A stretch of 64,000 bases of DNA from Sphingobium xenophagum NBRC 107872 (GTDB lineage Bacteria > Pseudomonadota > Alphaproteobacteria > Sphingomonadales > Sphingomonadaceae). Positions 28,327 to 38,385 of the stretch are shown one piece after another. The notes under the pieces are model-generated. The model ran no database searches and had not been told where the DNA came from. It saw only the letters and a program-made list of their open reading frames with translations. The translations under genes were made by a program, and so were the position numbers. The stretch is from assembly GCF_000367345.1 (NCBI RefSeq), contig NZ_BARE01000027.1, positions 43,838-107,837 on the forward strand, given 5' to 3'. How positions within the stretch are numbered: the first letter of the stretch is position 1; the number at the start of each line of letters is the position of its first letter.

Positions 28327-31300
28327 GCCCTTTCTGGCTGGCCTGTGATCAGCGTGAACCGTTCGGCTGCTCCGCGAATCAGGTCTCGCCATTGCTCGTC
28401 GGACCACGCCTCCAGCGCTTCATAAAGCTCGCGTAGCGCGCTGCTGGTCGTTGCGCTCTCAAACAGGCCGGCCGTCCCGGCCAACTGGTGCATGGCGTTG
28501 CGCAACTGCGCCTTTGTCTCGCTCGTCAGTCCATCGGGCGCGGCGGCATCGGCGAATAGTATTGCGATATTATCCAGCCGCTGGCGATACATGCGCGCCA
28601 GTTCGGGGGATGGCGCTGATCCTGTCAGCATCCGATCGTCGTTTTCCACGCGCAACCACGGCTTCAGCGCCGCCTGCAAATCGCTCATCCTTACCGGCTT
28701 GGCCACATGGCCCTGCATGCCAGCGTCCAGACAGGCCGTAATATCGTCCGCATAGGCATTCGCGCTGATCGCGATGATCGGCAGGCGGTCTGGACCATAG
28801 CCACGCCTGCGCAACGTGCGCGTCGCTGTCATCCCGTCCATGTGGGGCATGCGCAGGTCCATCAACACCAGCGCGTAGGGCAATCCTCGCGCATGGGCGT
28901 CATCCACCATGGCGATCGCTTCGGCACCGTTGGAGGCAATGGCGACTTCATGGCCCAGCCGCTCCAGCATCTCCGACACCAGCAACTGGTTGATGTCATG
29001 GTCCTCGACCAGCAGGACGCGGCGCGCGATGGTGGCCCTGACCGGTGGATCCATCATGGTGGGCGCGGGCGCCATCGCTTCGCCCTCTGCGGCTACCAGC
29101 GGTATCTGAAGCGCGACGATCGTGCCCTCACCCGGACTGCTGCGCAGCACGACCTGTCCGCCCATCAACCGCGCCAGCTTGTCGCAGATCGCCAGGCCAA
29201 GGCCCGAACCCCCATGGCGCTGTGCCGCCGCCCCATGCGCCTGGACAAATTCCCGAAATATCGCGGTCTGCCGGTCATGGGCGATGCCGATGCCGGTATC
29301 CTCCACCTCTATGCGCAACACGGCATCGGGCAGCCTGATCGCCCGGATGATGATATGCCCTTCATGGGTGAATTTGATCGCGTTGGCCAACAGGTTGACG
29401 ATGATCTGGCGCAATCGCAACCGGTCGCACAGGATCATCTGCGGCAAGGCCGGGTCGACGATGACGGACACGGGCAGCCCCTTGCGTTCGGCCAGCGCAT
29501 GGAGTGCGGCAACGCTCGACTGCAACTTCTTCTGAAGGTTCACAGGTTCGGGTTCCAGCACCATCTGTCCCGCCTCGATGCGTGAAAAATCCAATATGTC
29601 GTTCAGCAATTCCATCATCGACTGGCTGGATTCCAGGATGAGCTCCAGCTTGGTGCGCTGCGCATGGCGCGGCTCATCATGCAACAGCAATTCGGTAAAG
29701 CCGATAACGCCGTTCATCGGCGTGCGGATCTCATGGCTCATATTCGCCAGGAAAACGGCCTTGGCATTGGCCGCCTGTTCAGCGCGCACCAGCGCTGCCT
29801 CATTCTCCTGTTCCAGATCCTTGCGCCGCGTGATGTCGGTGCCAACCCCGATCAGGCCGATCAACTGCCCTTGCGTATCGACCTCCGGGCCGCAGATCAG
29901 GTCGACCCAGCATATGCCGCCATCGCTGTGGCAGAAGCGCAATTCCACTCGCCATGTCCGCCCTTGCGACATGGCGGTCCGCCATTGCGCCCGTATCTTC
30001 TCACGATCATGGGGGTGGATCGCTGCCATCCAGCCAACGCCCATGACCGCGTCGCGCGACAGGCCAGTGGTTTTCAGCCAGGCGTCATTGGCGAAATTGC
30101 AAAAGCCCAGATCGTCCGTGCGGAAAATCCCTGCAGGTGACAGGCTGGCCAGCGCGGAAAAATGCCGTTCGCTTTCCTCCAGCGCGCTCACCGCCTGCTG
30201 GAGCACCGTTTCGCGCTCCATCAACTCGCTGGTCTTGATCTCCACCTGCTGCAACGCATAGGCTTCGCGCCGGATGTAGGACAGCGTCAATATGCCGAAT
30301 ATCCAGCTGATCGCCAGCCCGCAAAGCAGCACCAGCCAGCCTTCGCTCGTCGATACGCTTTGCTCAAACTGGGGCGTGCTGGTCCAGCGCACCGTCCATC
30401 TCTGCTCCATCAGCAACAGCGTGCGGGTTACGCTATATTTGGGTCGATGATTCCCCTTGGCAGCGCTGGCATAAATAGTGTCATCATCGGCCGTCACAGG
30501 ACCATCGAAAATATGGATGTCCAGCGACCGTCCCTGACTTTGCGTCAAGCCCTCCATCAGGCGGTTGGCGATGAACGGCGCATAGATCCACGCGATCACG
30601 GCCTTGCGTCGCTCCTCCACGGTCGCATGGGGCAGGCCGGGCTGATAGAGCGGCCGCAACAGCAGGAATCCGGGGCGCTTTTGCGCATCCTGCACCAATA
30701 TGATGCGCCGGGTGATCGTCGCCTTGCCGGTGTCGCGCGCGTGCAGCGCGGCGGATCGCCGCCGGGCTTCGGCCAATATGTCCAGCCCCATGGCGGCGCG
30801 GTTGGTGGCTATCGGTTCGATCTGGGCGATCACGCCGCGCAGGGGGGCGTTGCTGTCGGGATGGATGCGATAGCCGGGGAAACGCTGCGTCTGCGCGCGC
30901 ATAAACGCGGGCAGCGTCGCAGGTGTCACGGGACGGATATAGCCCATGACGTTCAGACCGGGCAGGAATGTGCCCATGTTCAGCGCCGCGACATAGGCGC
31001 GCCAATCGTCCGGGGTTATCTCGTCCGACGCGGCAAATAGCGCCGCGGCGCCGTCCAGGCTGCGGGAATAGGCTTCCAGCCGGTATCGCAATGCCCGCTC
31101 ATTTTCATGCGCCAGCACGGCAAAGCTTGCCTGGTTGCGGTCATGGACGAATTCGGACGTGACCTTCCATGCGGTCAACGTGCCACCGATCATGACCATC
31201 ATGACCGCGCTCATCGTCGCGGTATAATGCGCGATCGGCTCGCCGCGCCACAATATGCGCCATCCCTTCCAGGGACCGAGCATGATGACCGGGGTGACGA

Positions 31301-31919
31301 TCAACACCCCCAGCAGATCACCTGTCCACCATGTCGCCCAGCTTTCGGCAATGGCGGTCGCAGGGATGGAGTGGTTCAGGTACAAAATGGTGACGCCGAT
31401 GCTGGGCGCGATGACGCAGGCCAGCGGACAGATCAGCGCCGCCATCAGCGCTACATCCCATGCCGACGTCAACTGGATCGGCCTCCCGAAGCGCTTACGT
31501 ACGATGCAGGCGGCGACCAATGCCTGCAAGGTCGATCCGATTGCAATACACAGCGCGTTGGACAGGATCAGCGGCAGGCCTGCCGTTTCCAGTCGCATCA
31601 TGCCGATCGCGACATTGACAAGAAACGCGCCGATCGCAACGCCCGGCCATAGCGTACGTCCGAAAACCAGGATGGCGGACACGGCGATACCCGACGCCGG
31701 CCAGATTACTGTCGCATAGCCGGGCGGGATCGCCATTTTCAGGCCCAGCCACCCGACGACGCAATAGGCCAGCGCCAACGCGGCATTCAGCGCCGCGATG
31801 CGCGGCGCGAAAAGAGCCGCGCGCAGCCTCCTGTCACTACCGGTCGATGTCCGGCTGTCCTGATATTCCATCCTGCCCCCGGCGCAGGCAGGGCGGCGCG
31901 GTTCCGCCCTGTCTGACAT
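28320..31919 (-). CDS. Hybrid sensor histidine kinase (MASE1-CHASE-PAS-HisKA-HATPase-REC-HPt)
   Basis: 1199 residues in the inner membrane. Order: MASE1-like multi-helix sensor (about 35-250), a CHASE-type extracytoplasmic sensor (about 260-490), one further helix, a PAS/PAC domain (about 590-700), HisKA with SHEIRTPMNG (His729), HATPase with NLLANAIKFT and GGSGLGLAIC, a receiver domain with LVLMDLRMPHMDG (Asp1021), and an HPt domain with MHQLAGTAGLF (His1144). This is a complete internal phosphorelay, which could deliver phosphate to the adjacent response regulator. The start may instead be the ATG at complement 31871. The signal is unknown; CHASE domains often sense small extracellular molecules. 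Confidence 0.92.
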   Translation of the reverse strand: MSDRAEPRRPACAGGRMEYQDSRTSTGSDRRLRAALFAPRIAALNAALALAYCVVGWLGLKMAIPPGYATVIWPASGIAVSAILVFGRTLWPGVAIGAFLVNVAIGMMRLETAGLPLILSNALCIAIGSTLQALVAACIVRKRFGRPIQLTSAWDVALMAALICPLACVIAPSIGVTILYLNHSIPATAIAESWATWWTGDLLGVLIVTPVIMLGPWKGWRILWRGEPIAHYTATMSAVMMVMIGGTLTAWKVTSEFVHDRNQASFAVLAHENERALRYRLEAYSRSLDGAAALFAASDEITPDDWRAYVAALNMGTFLPGLNVMGYIRPVTPATLPAFMRAQTQRFPGYRIHPDSNAPLRGVIAQIEPIATNRAAMGLDILAEARRRSAALHARDTGKATITRRIILVQDAQKRPGFLLLRPLYQPGLPHATVEERRKAVIAWIYAPFIANRLMEGLTQSQGRSLDIHIFDGPVTADDDTIYASAAKGNHRPKYSVTRTLLLMEQRWTVRWTSTPQFEQSVSTSEGWLVLLCGLAISWIFGILTLSYIRREAYALQQVEIKTSELMERETVLQQAVSALEESERHFSALASLSPAGIFRTDDLGFCNFANDAWLKTTGLSRDAVMGVGWMAAIHPHDREKIRAQWRTAMSQGRTWRVELRFCHSDGGICWVDLICGPEVDTQGQLIGLIGVGTDITRRKDLEQENEAALVRAEQAANAKAVFLANMSHEIRTPMNGVIGFTELLLHDEPRHAQRTKLELILESSQSMMELLNDILDFSRIEAGQMVLEPEPVNLQKKLQSSVAALHALAERKGLPVSVIVDPALPQMILCDRLRLRQIIVNLLANAIKFTHEGHIIIRAIRLPDAVLRIEVEDTGIGIAHDRQTAIFREFVQAHGAAAQRHGGSGLGLAICDKLARLMGGQVVLRSSPGEGTIVALQIPLVAAEGEAMAPAPTMMDPPVRATIARRVLLVEDHDINQLLVSEMLERLGHEVAIASNGAEAIAMVDDAHARGLPYALVLMDLRMPHMDGMTATRTLRRRGYGPDRLPIIAISANAYADDITACLDAGMQGHVAKPVRMSDLQAALKPWLRVENDDRMLTGSAPSPELARMYRQRLDNIAILFADAAAPDGLTSETKAQLRNAMHQLAGTAGLFESATTSSALRELYEALEAWSDEQWRDLIRGAAERFTLITGQPERAL

Positions 31920-31967
31920 CGCGCTTATAGGGCGTGGCGCGCAATCGGCAATGTCCGCTTGTCGATG

Positions 31968-33104
31968 TCAGGCCTGGGTAGTGAACCGTTCGACGCGATA
32001 GGGTTCGGTCGGGATGTCGGTGGCGCCCTTCGCGATGATCTCCGCCATCGTCTCGCCCACGCCCGGCCCGATCTGGAAACCCGATCCTGAAAAGCCGAAC
32101 GCATAATATAGCCCGCTGGTTGTCGCGCTCGGTCCCATCACCGGCTGGCTGTCAGGCATATAGCCCTCGATCCCGGACCAGACGCGGATGATGTTGAGCC
32201 TGCCCAGCGACGGGGCGAGCCGCCTTATATGCTTCAACTGACTCACCGTATTTTGCGGCTCGACATAGGCGCGATACTGGTCGGGGAAGGATGGTCCGCG
32301 CGTGCTGCCGCCTAGTACGATATTGCCCCGCGCTACCTGACGGAAATAGACCGTCTCCTGCTCCAACGGGGTCATCACGCCGACCGTCGGCAAAATGGCG
32401 TAAGGTACCGGCTCTGTCACGCTCATGGTCGGGCCTTTGGGGACGATCGGCACCGGCTCGCCAAATTGCGATGACAACGCATTGCCCCATGCGCCCGCCG
32501 TCACCAGCAATATAGGCGCGCGGAATGTCCGCCCGTCCGCTGCCGTGACGATGAAATCCTCCCCGACCTTCTGCGCATCGACAATCTGGGTATTTTCATG
32601 GATCACCGCGCCCAGTCGTGCCGCTGCCCGCGCAAAGGCAGGCGCGGCGAGGCGCGGATTGGCGTGACCATCCGTTGGCGAATAGGAACCGGCCAGCACG
32701 TCAGGCCCGAAAAAGGGAAATTTGTCGCGCAGCACATTGCCGCTCACCAATTCCAGATCCAGCCCTTCCATGCGCGCATTTGCCGCATAATCCTCCATCG
32801 AACCGACCAGTTCGGGTCGGTCGCGATAACAGACGCGGATATGTCCGGACTGGAGATATTCGACATCGGCTCCCAATAATTCTCGCGATTTCCGCCAGAT
32901 GGCAATGGCGCGATTGGCCAGCGGCAATTGATGGATGGGGCGCCCCTGTCGCCTCACATTGCCGAAATTGGTGCCGCTTGCCTGCCGACCGATCAGGTCG
33001 GTTTCCAGCAAGGTTACTGACAGGCCATGGCCGCGCAGGAAAAGTGCTGCCGATGACCCCATCAGCCCGCCGCCCACGATGATGACATCGCTGGCCCCGC
33101 TCAT
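31968..33104 (-). CDS. FAD-dependent amino-acid dehydrogenase, beta (DAO-fold) subunit
   Basis: 378 residues of the glycine/D-amino acid oxidase fold, with VIIVGGGLMGSSAAL as the FAD-binding start, the SGTNFGNVRRQGRP segment and the C-terminal GFSGSGFQIGPGVGE. It matches the catalytic beta subunit of heterotrimeric dehydrogenases such as hydrogen cyanide synthase HcnC, opine oxidase OoxB and D-hydroxyproline dehydrogenase. The alpha subunit and the small [2Fe-2S] subunit are encoded directly before it with overlapping starts. The amino-acid substrate is not readable from sequence. Confidence 0.9.
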   Translation of the reverse strand: MSGASDVIIVGGGLMGSSAALFLRGHGLSVTLLETDLIGRQASGTNFGNVRRQGRPIHQLPLANRAIAIWRKSRELLGADVEYLQSGHIRVCYRDRPELVGSMEDYAANARMEGLDLELVSGNVLRDKFPFFGPDVLAGSYSPTDGHANPRLAAPAFARAAARLGAVIHENTQIVDAQKVGEDFIVTAADGRTFRAPILLVTAGAWGNALSSQFGEPVPIVPKGPTMSVTEPVPYAILPTVGVMTPLEQETVYFRQVARGNIVLGGSTRGPSFPDQYRAYVEPQNTVSQLKHIRRLAPSLGRLNIIRVWSGIEGYMPDSQPVMGPSATTSGLYYAFGFSGSGFQIGPGVGETMAEIIAKGATDIPTEPYRVERFTTQA

Positions 33105-34486
33105 TGATCGTCTCCAATCGCTATGGTCAGCGGCTTGACCGGCGCCTGACCGCGCAATCGGCCGACCTGCTCAATGGGAATGTCCGCTTCTGCCGCGATC
33201 AGCTCGGCCGCCGCCAGTCCGCAATAACGGCCCTGGCAACGCCCCATGCCCACCCGGCTGAACGCCTTGGCCCTGTTTGCCTCCTTGGCGCCCGTCTGGC
33301 GCATGATGCCGCGCAGGTCGCCAGCGGTCACCCCCTCGCACCGGCACAAGATCGCATCGTCGGGCAATTGCGATGCTTGGTGCGAAGGCCATGGAAAGGC
33401 CTTCGCCAATCCCCGCGCAAATTTCGCATAGGTGCCGACATCGCCGCGCAGCGACGTCATCTCACCCTTGTCCACCGGCAGCCCCAGATCGGCCAGTGCC
33501 GCCAGCGCCGCCAGCCGCCCGCTGGCTTCGGCTGATCGCGCGCCCAATATCTTGGCCCCGTCGCCCGCCAGATAAACGCCCGCCACGCTCGACCGTCCAT
33601 CGCTGTCCCGCTCCGGCAGCCATTGCCGCGTGCCTGGATCAAATGCGAAGGCGCAGCGCGCCAGATCGGCCAGTTGCGTTTCCGGGCGCAGATGATGCCC
33701 CATCGCCACCGCGTCGCAGACAATGTCCTGCTCGGTCCCCGCTCCGGTGCGAAAACGCACGGCGCTCACGCCGCTATCGGCGTTGCCGATGATTTCCAGC
33801 GGCGTTACGCCATTGTGCACGGCTACGCCCGCGCGCTTCAATTTCATCGTCAGCGTGACGCCGTTCCACAGCACAGACGGCACCGCCAGCAGGTCGGGCA
33901 AAGCCTTGATCCGCGCGCTGTAGGGGGCTGTATCGAGCACAGCGACGACATTCGCACCTGCCTCGACATATTGGCTTGCAACCAGATAGAGCAGCGGGCC
34001 CGATCCCATGAACACGACATTGTGCCCGATCGATACCGCCTGGCTCTTGAGCGCCACCTGCGACCCGCCCAGGCTGTAGCTGCCGGCAAACTGCCATCCC
34101 TTGACCGGCATCAGCCGATCTGTCGCCCCAGTGCACAGCAATAATGCGTCAAACGGAATTGCGTCCGCATATGTCGCACTCGCTGTCCAGACTTGCCCGC
34201 CAGCGATGTTCCACACCAGCGTTTCCGGGCGATAATCGATCGCGCTCTTCAGCCCATTGAATGTTTCATGCAACGCTTGGGCCCGACCGGCCTCGCTGCC
34301 GTACAGCTTGGCATAGGGCCGGGTGAAATTATCCGGCTGACGGCGATAGATCTGGCCGCCGTCGCGGCGTCCCTCGTCCAGCAGGATCGGGCGCACGCCT
34401 GCCTGCACGCAGGCTTGCGCCGCGCGTGTCCCGGCTGGCCCTGCACCAACGATAATGACCCTTGGGCTCATGCGTTGTTCGGCCAT
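33101..34486 (-). CDS. FAD/NAD(P)-binding dehydrogenase, alpha subunit with BFD-like [2Fe-2S] domain
   Basis: 461 residues from the ATG at complement 34486, preceded by GGAGG at close spacing; an ATG at 34471 would instead give an ATGA overlap with the preceding gene. N-terminal VIIVGAGPAGTRAA binds FAD, and a second dinucleotide fold follows near the middle. The C-terminus has ILCRCEGVT and RCQGRYCG, the four-cysteine BFD-like cluster site. It corresponds to HcnB/OoxA-type subunits that pass electrons from the beta subunit. It overlaps the beta gene by four bases. Confidence 0.9.
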   Translation of the reverse strand: MAEQRMSPRVIIVGAGPAGTRAAQACVQAGVRPILLDEGRRDGGQIYRRQPDNFTRPYAKLYGSEAGRAQALHETFNGLKSAIDYRPETLVWNIAGGQVWTASATYADAIPFDALLLCTGATDRLMPVKGWQFAGSYSLGGSQVALKSQAVSIGHNVVFMGSGPLLYLVASQYVEAGANVVAVLDTAPYSARIKALPDLLAVPSVLWNGVTLTMKLKRAGVAVHNGVTPLEIIGNADSGVSAVRFRTGAGTEQDIVCDAVAMGHHLRPETQLADLARCAFAFDPGTRQWLPERDSDGRSSVAGVYLAGDGAKILGARSAEASGRLAALAALADLGLPVDKGEMTSLRGDVGTYAKFARGLAKAFPWPSHQASQLPDDAILCRCEGVTAGDLRGIMRQTGAKEANRAKAFSRVGMGRCQGRYCGLAAAELIAAEADIPIEQVGRLRGQAPVKPLTIAIGDDQ

Positions 34487-34773
34487 GATGCCTCCGGCTG
34501 GCTGGTCAGGATGCGCTGGCCCGACGCGGCCAGGGTCGAACAGGCGCGCAGGCGGTCGCCGCTTTCGGTCCACACCCAGCAATCCTGGCAGGCGCCCATC
34601 AGGCAGAAACCGGCCCGTTTCTCCGGCCCGAACTCTGACTGGCGCAACACGCTGCCCTGGTTCAACAATGCGACCATCAGCGTGTCACCCTCCAGCGCCC
34701 CGACGGGGGCGCCATCGACATGCACGGTGATAGCGGGGCGATCGGTTTCACCCAGACGAACGAAGCGGCTCAT
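34468..34773 (-). CDS. [2Fe-2S] ferredoxin-like gamma subunit of the amino-acid dehydrogenase
   Basis: 101 residues. The cysteines Cys57, Cys62, Cys65 and Cys78 (FCLMGACQDC then RAC) form the plant-ferredoxin-like cluster pattern found in HcnA and in small subunits of opine and hydroxyproline dehydrogenases. Its start overlaps the ABC ATPase gene by four bases and its end overlaps the alpha subunit gene. This tight order shows a fixed-stoichiometry complex. Confidence 0.9.
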   Translation of the reverse strand: MSRFVRLGETDRPAITVHVDGAPVGALEGDTLMVALLNQGSVLRQSEFGPEKRAGFCLMGACQDCWVWTESGDRLRACSTLAASGQRILTSQPEASWPNNA

Positions 34774-36578
34774 GACGGACGCAAGCTTTCATCTCCAAGA
34801 TGGCACAATATCTGGCTGCCCTTGCTGAGCGGGCGGCGGGGTGGGGGCGTGGTATTGCAAAGCCCATCCACCCGCGCGGGGCAGCGCGGCAGGAAGCGGC
34901 AAAGGTCTGGATGATCGCCCTGTCCTCCAACCGGCGGCGGCGCGATCCCGGCATGACTCTCCTCCAGCCATCCCGCCCGCATTTCCGGCACCGATCCGAT
35001 CAGCAGGTCCGTATAGGGATGGAACGGCGCGACGCCGAACGCTTCACGCGGCCCGGTCTCGACCATCGTACCGGCGTAAAGCACCAATATGTCGTCGCAA
35101 ATCGCCCGGACTGTTGAGATGTCATGGCTGATGAACATGGTCGCAATGCCCAGTTCCCGGCGCAATTCGGCCATCAGTTCCAATATCGCCGCGCCCACGA
35201 CAGTATCGAGCGCGGACGTCACCTCATCGCACAGGATCAGTTGCGGATCGGCCGCCAGCGCCCGCGCCAGGTTGATCCGCTGCTTCTGGCCGCCCGACAG
35301 GCCGCCGATCGGCTGGTCGATCAGCGTGGCGGGCAGGCGGATCAGATCGAGCAACTCCAGCACGCGCATCCGCGCCGCATTGCCCTTGAGCCCGTGGTAA
35401 AAGGCCAGCGGTCGCGTCAATATCCGACCGACGCTGTGCGCAGGATTGAGCGCTGTATCGGCATTCTGGAACACCAGTTGCACCCGGCGAAACTGGTCGC
35501 GACTACGCCCGTGCAAGCCTGGCGGCAGAGTTTCGCCATCCAGCAGCACCTGCCCGCTGGCGGGCGGCAGCAGCCCGGCGATGACCCGCGCGATAGTGGA
35601 TTTGCCCGATCCGCTTTCGCCGATCACGCCCAAAGTCGCGCCCCGTTCTATCGTCAGGTTGATGTCGCGCAGTACCGGAATACGCGGACGACCATCCTTG
35701 CCGATCTTGCCATAGCCCGCCGTCATGCCGTGTATTTCCAGCAGCGGCGCGGCGGGCAGGGCAATTTTGGGGGGTGCCGGGCGGACCGCGGGCCGGGCGG
35801 CGGCCATCAGTGTCCTGGTATAGTCATCAGCGGGAGCGTGGAGGATCTGCGCAGCCGCGCCCGCCTCCCGAATGCGCCCCTGGTTCAGCACGACAATCTG
35901 GTCTGCCATCTGTGCGACGACGGCCAGGTCGTGCGACACGTAGATGGCGGTTGCGCCCCGTTCCAGCACGACTGTCTTGAACGCGCGGAGCACCTCGATC
36001 TGGGTGGTCACGTCCAGCGCAGTCGTCGGTTCGTCCAATATGACCAGTTCCGGGTCCGTGATCAGCGCCATCGCGGCCATCAACCGCTGCAACTGTCCGC
36101 CTGACAATTGATGCGGATAGCGCGCGCCGATCGTTTCGGGAAAGGGCAGGGCGAGCGCGCGGAACAGGTCGACCGCCTTGGACTCGGCCTCCGCGCGCGG
36201 CATCAGATTGTGGATCAGCGCAGGCTCGACCACCTGATCCATGATGGTGCGCGATGGATTGAAGGCGGATGCCGCGCTTTGTGCGATATAGGCGATGCGA
36301 TTGCCGCGCAATTGTGCCAGCGCGCCGCGATCGAGCTTGGTAAGGTCGCACTCGCCCACCCGGATAGACCCTTCCGCGATCTTCGCCCCCGGCCTGGCAT
36401 GGCCCAGCAGCGTCAGCGCGATCGTCGTCTTGCCCGATCCGCTCTCGCCGATCAGCGCCAGCACTTCGCCGCGATTCAGCGCGAAATCAATGTCGCTGAC
36501 GATCGGGAATATCTCGCCCGCGCCATTGCGCGCGGTGACGGTCAGGCCCTTTACCTCGACATGGGGCGTCGCGCTCAT
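34770..36578 (-). CDS. Dipeptide/oligopeptide-type ABC transporter ATP-binding protein, fused double ATPase
   Basis: 602 residues with two complete ATPase domains, so it replaces the usual DppD plus DppF pair, as in YejF or GsiA. First half: GESGSGKTT, LSGGQLQR, LVILDEPTTALD. Second half: GESGSGKST, LSGGQKQR, LILCDEVTSALD. The C-terminal cysteine-containing tail is the oligopeptide-transporter extension. It overlaps both neighbours by four bases. It energises the two permeases encoded just upstream. Confidence 0.94.
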   Translation of the reverse strand: MSATPHVEVKGLTVTARNGAGEIFPIVSDIDFALNRGEVLALIGESGSGKTTIALTLLGHARPGAKIAEGSIRVGECDLTKLDRGALAQLRGNRIAYIAQSAASAFNPSRTIMDQVVEPALIHNLMPRAEAESKAVDLFRALALPFPETIGARYPHQLSGGQLQRLMAAMALITDPELVILDEPTTALDVTTQIEVLRAFKTVVLERGATAIYVSHDLAVVAQMADQIVVLNQGRIREAGAAAQILHAPADDYTRTLMAAARPAVRPAPPKIALPAAPLLEIHGMTAGYGKIGKDGRPRIPVLRDINLTIERGATLGVIGESGSGKSTIARVIAGLLPPASGQVLLDGETLPPGLHGRSRDQFRRVQLVFQNADTALNPAHSVGRILTRPLAFYHGLKGNAARMRVLELLDLIRLPATLIDQPIGGLSGGQKQRINLARALAADPQLILCDEVTSALDTVVGAAILELMAELRRELGIATMFISHDISTVRAICDDILVLYAGTMVETGPREAFGVAPFHPYTDLLIGSVPEMRAGWLEESHAGIAPPPVGGQGDHPDLCRFLPRCPARVDGLCNTTPPPRRPLSKGSQILCHLGDESLRPS

Positions 36579-37408
36579 TGGCCTTTGCCCTTGCCCGAAA
36601 AGCCGATCGCATCGATCAACAGGTTCACGCCTACCGTCAGCGTCGCAATCGCAACGGCTGGCGCTATGATCGCGAGCGCGCCTTCGCCCAGCCCGGAGAT
36701 ATTCTCGCGCACCAGCGATCCCAGATCAGCGTCGGGGGGCTGCACGCCAAGGCCAAGGAAAGACAGGCCCGACAGCAACAACACGATGAAGACGAAGCGC
36801 AGGCCGAAATCGGCCAGAAGCGGGTGGATCATATTGGGCAATATTTCAGCGATCGCGATATAGAAGCGCCGTTCGCCGCGCGCCTTCGCCACCTGCACAT
36901 AATCCATCTGCGCCAGATTGACGGCCAGAGCCCGCGCGATCCGGTAATTGCCGGGGATATAGGTGAAGGCCGCGATCAGCAGCAGCAGCCCCAGCGAGGA
37001 TCCGAATGCCGCGACCAGCACCAGAGAGAATATCTTGGAGGGGATCGAAATCAGCATATCCATGAAGCGCGAAAGCGGTTCATCGACCTTGGCCCCGCCC
37101 ACTGCCGCCGTCAGCGCCAGCGCGGTGCCGCTGGTGCTCGCCAGCAGGGCCGCCGCCGCCGCCAGCCCAACCGTATAGCGCGCGCCCGACATCAGCCGGC
37201 TCAGCACATCGCGGCCCAGATAGTCGCTGCCCAGCCAATGCTTCGCGGATTGGCCGTCAAACACGTCATAGGCGACGAACGCGCCGACCGGATAGGGGGC
37301 CAGCATGGGTCCGAACAGCGCGACAGCCAGCCAGAAGATGACCAGGGCCAGCCCCAGCTTGCCCGACAGCGGCAGGGCTTTGGCCCGTTGAAAGATATTG
37401 CCCATCAT
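36575..37408 (-). CDS. ABC transporter permease, DppC type
   Basis: 277 residues from the ATG at complement 37408, which overlaps the DppB stop as ATGA; a much longer open frame upstream is the DppB gene read in another frame. An N-terminal helix (LALVIFWLAVALFGPMLAPY) precedes the permease core, with the EAA-type loop near VAKARGERRFYIAIAEILPN. It forms the membrane channel with the DppB partner. Confidence 0.92.
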   Translation of the reverse strand: MMGNIFQRAKALPLSGKLGLALVIFWLAVALFGPMLAPYPVGAFVAYDVFDGQSAKHWLGSDYLGRDVLSRLMSGARYTVGLAAAAALLASTSGTALALTAAVGGAKVDEPLSRFMDMLISIPSKIFSLVLVAAFGSSLGLLLLIAAFTYIPGNYRIARALAVNLAQMDYVQVAKARGERRFYIAIAEILPNMIHPLLADFGLRFVFIVLLLSGLSFLGLGVQPPDADLGSLVRENISGLGEGALAIIAPAVAIATLTVGVNLLIDAIGFSGKGKGQ

Positions 37409-38385
37409 TGCGCCCGCAGCCTTGGGTTGGCCAGGATCGCGGTAACGTCCGCGATCAGCATCAGGATGAGATAGGCGGCGCAGAATATCATGGCGCACGC
37501 CTGCAATAGCGGCATGTCGCGACTGGTGACCGCATTGACCATCAGGCTGGCAAGCCCCGGATAGTTGAAGATGGTTTCCACGATCACCGCCCCGCCCAGC
37601 AGGTAGGACAGGCTCAATGCCATGGCGTTCACGATCGGCGCGATCGCGTTGGGCATGATGTGCCGCAATATGACACGCACCGGTGCAACGCCCTTCAGCA
37701 CCGCCATTTCGACATAGGGCCGGTCCATCTGGTCGATCACTGCCGCGCGCGTCATCCGCGCCATCTGCGCGATAACGATCACGCATAATGTCAGGACCGG
37801 CATGGCAACGCCGCGCAGATACTCGCCCCACTCCATGTCGCTCGACGCCAGCGCGATCGAGGGCAGCCAGCGCAGTTTCACCGAAAAGATCAGCACGGCG
37901 ATGGTCGCAACCAGAAATTCGGGTACCGCCACCATGGCGAGCGTCACGACGTTGAGCGCCCGGTCTATCCGCCCGCCGCGGTTCATGGCGGATCCGATGC
38001 CGATGGACAGGGCGACGGGGATAGCGACCATGGCGGCCAGAGCGGCGAGCAGCAGGCTGTTGGGCAAGCGCTCCTCAATGACTTCGCCCACAGGCATGTT
38101 CGCGACCATCGATTGGCCAGGATCGCCCGTCAGCATGCCGCCAAGCCAGCTCACATAACGCACATGGGCCGGGCGATCGAGGCCCATTTCATGGCGCAAT
38201 GCCGCGACCTGTTCCGGCGTGGCGCTCTGCCCCAGCGCTTCCTGCGCCGCGTCGCCGGGCAATAATTGGGCGATCACGAAGATCGTCATCGATACCAGCA
38301 ACAGCGTCAGCAAAGACGATGCGAACCGCTTGCCGATCAATGTCAGCGCGGCGCTCATGCCGCTGCGGGAGGATGCGCCCGCCAT
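37405..38385 (-). CDS. ABC transporter permease, DppB type
   Basis: 326 residues. N-terminal RFASSLLTLLLVSMTIFVI helix, the DppB-type GDAAQEALG and YVSWLGGMLTGDPGQS periplasmic loop, and the late KGVAPVRVILRHIMPNA loop that contacts the ATPase. An ATG at complement 38385 overlaps the substrate-binding protein stop (TGATG); a GTG at 38397 is an alternative. One unit of a complete peptide/opine-type importer. Confidence 0.92.
   Translation of the reverse strand: MAGASSRSGMSAALTLIGKRFASSLLTLLLVSMTIFVIAQLLPGDAAQEALGQSATPEQVAALRHEMGLDRPAHVRYVSWLGGMLTGDPGQSMVANMPVGEVIEERLPNSLLLAALAAMVAIPVALSIGIGSAMNRGGRIDRALNVVTLAMVAVPEFLVATIAVLIFSVKLRWLPSIALASSDMEWGEYLRGVAMPVLTLCVIVIAQMARMTRAAVIDQMDRPYVEMAVLKGVAPVRVILRHIMPNAIAPIVNAMALSLSYLLGGAVIVETIFNYPGLASLMVNAVTSRDMPLLQACAMIFCAAYLILMLIADVTAILANPRLRAQ

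Noticed and set aside
36575..37831. Longer version of the DppC permease gene starting at complement 37831
   Set aside because: The added 141 residues read the DppB gene in a wrong frame; the ATG at 37408 gives an ATGA overlap and a normal permease length.
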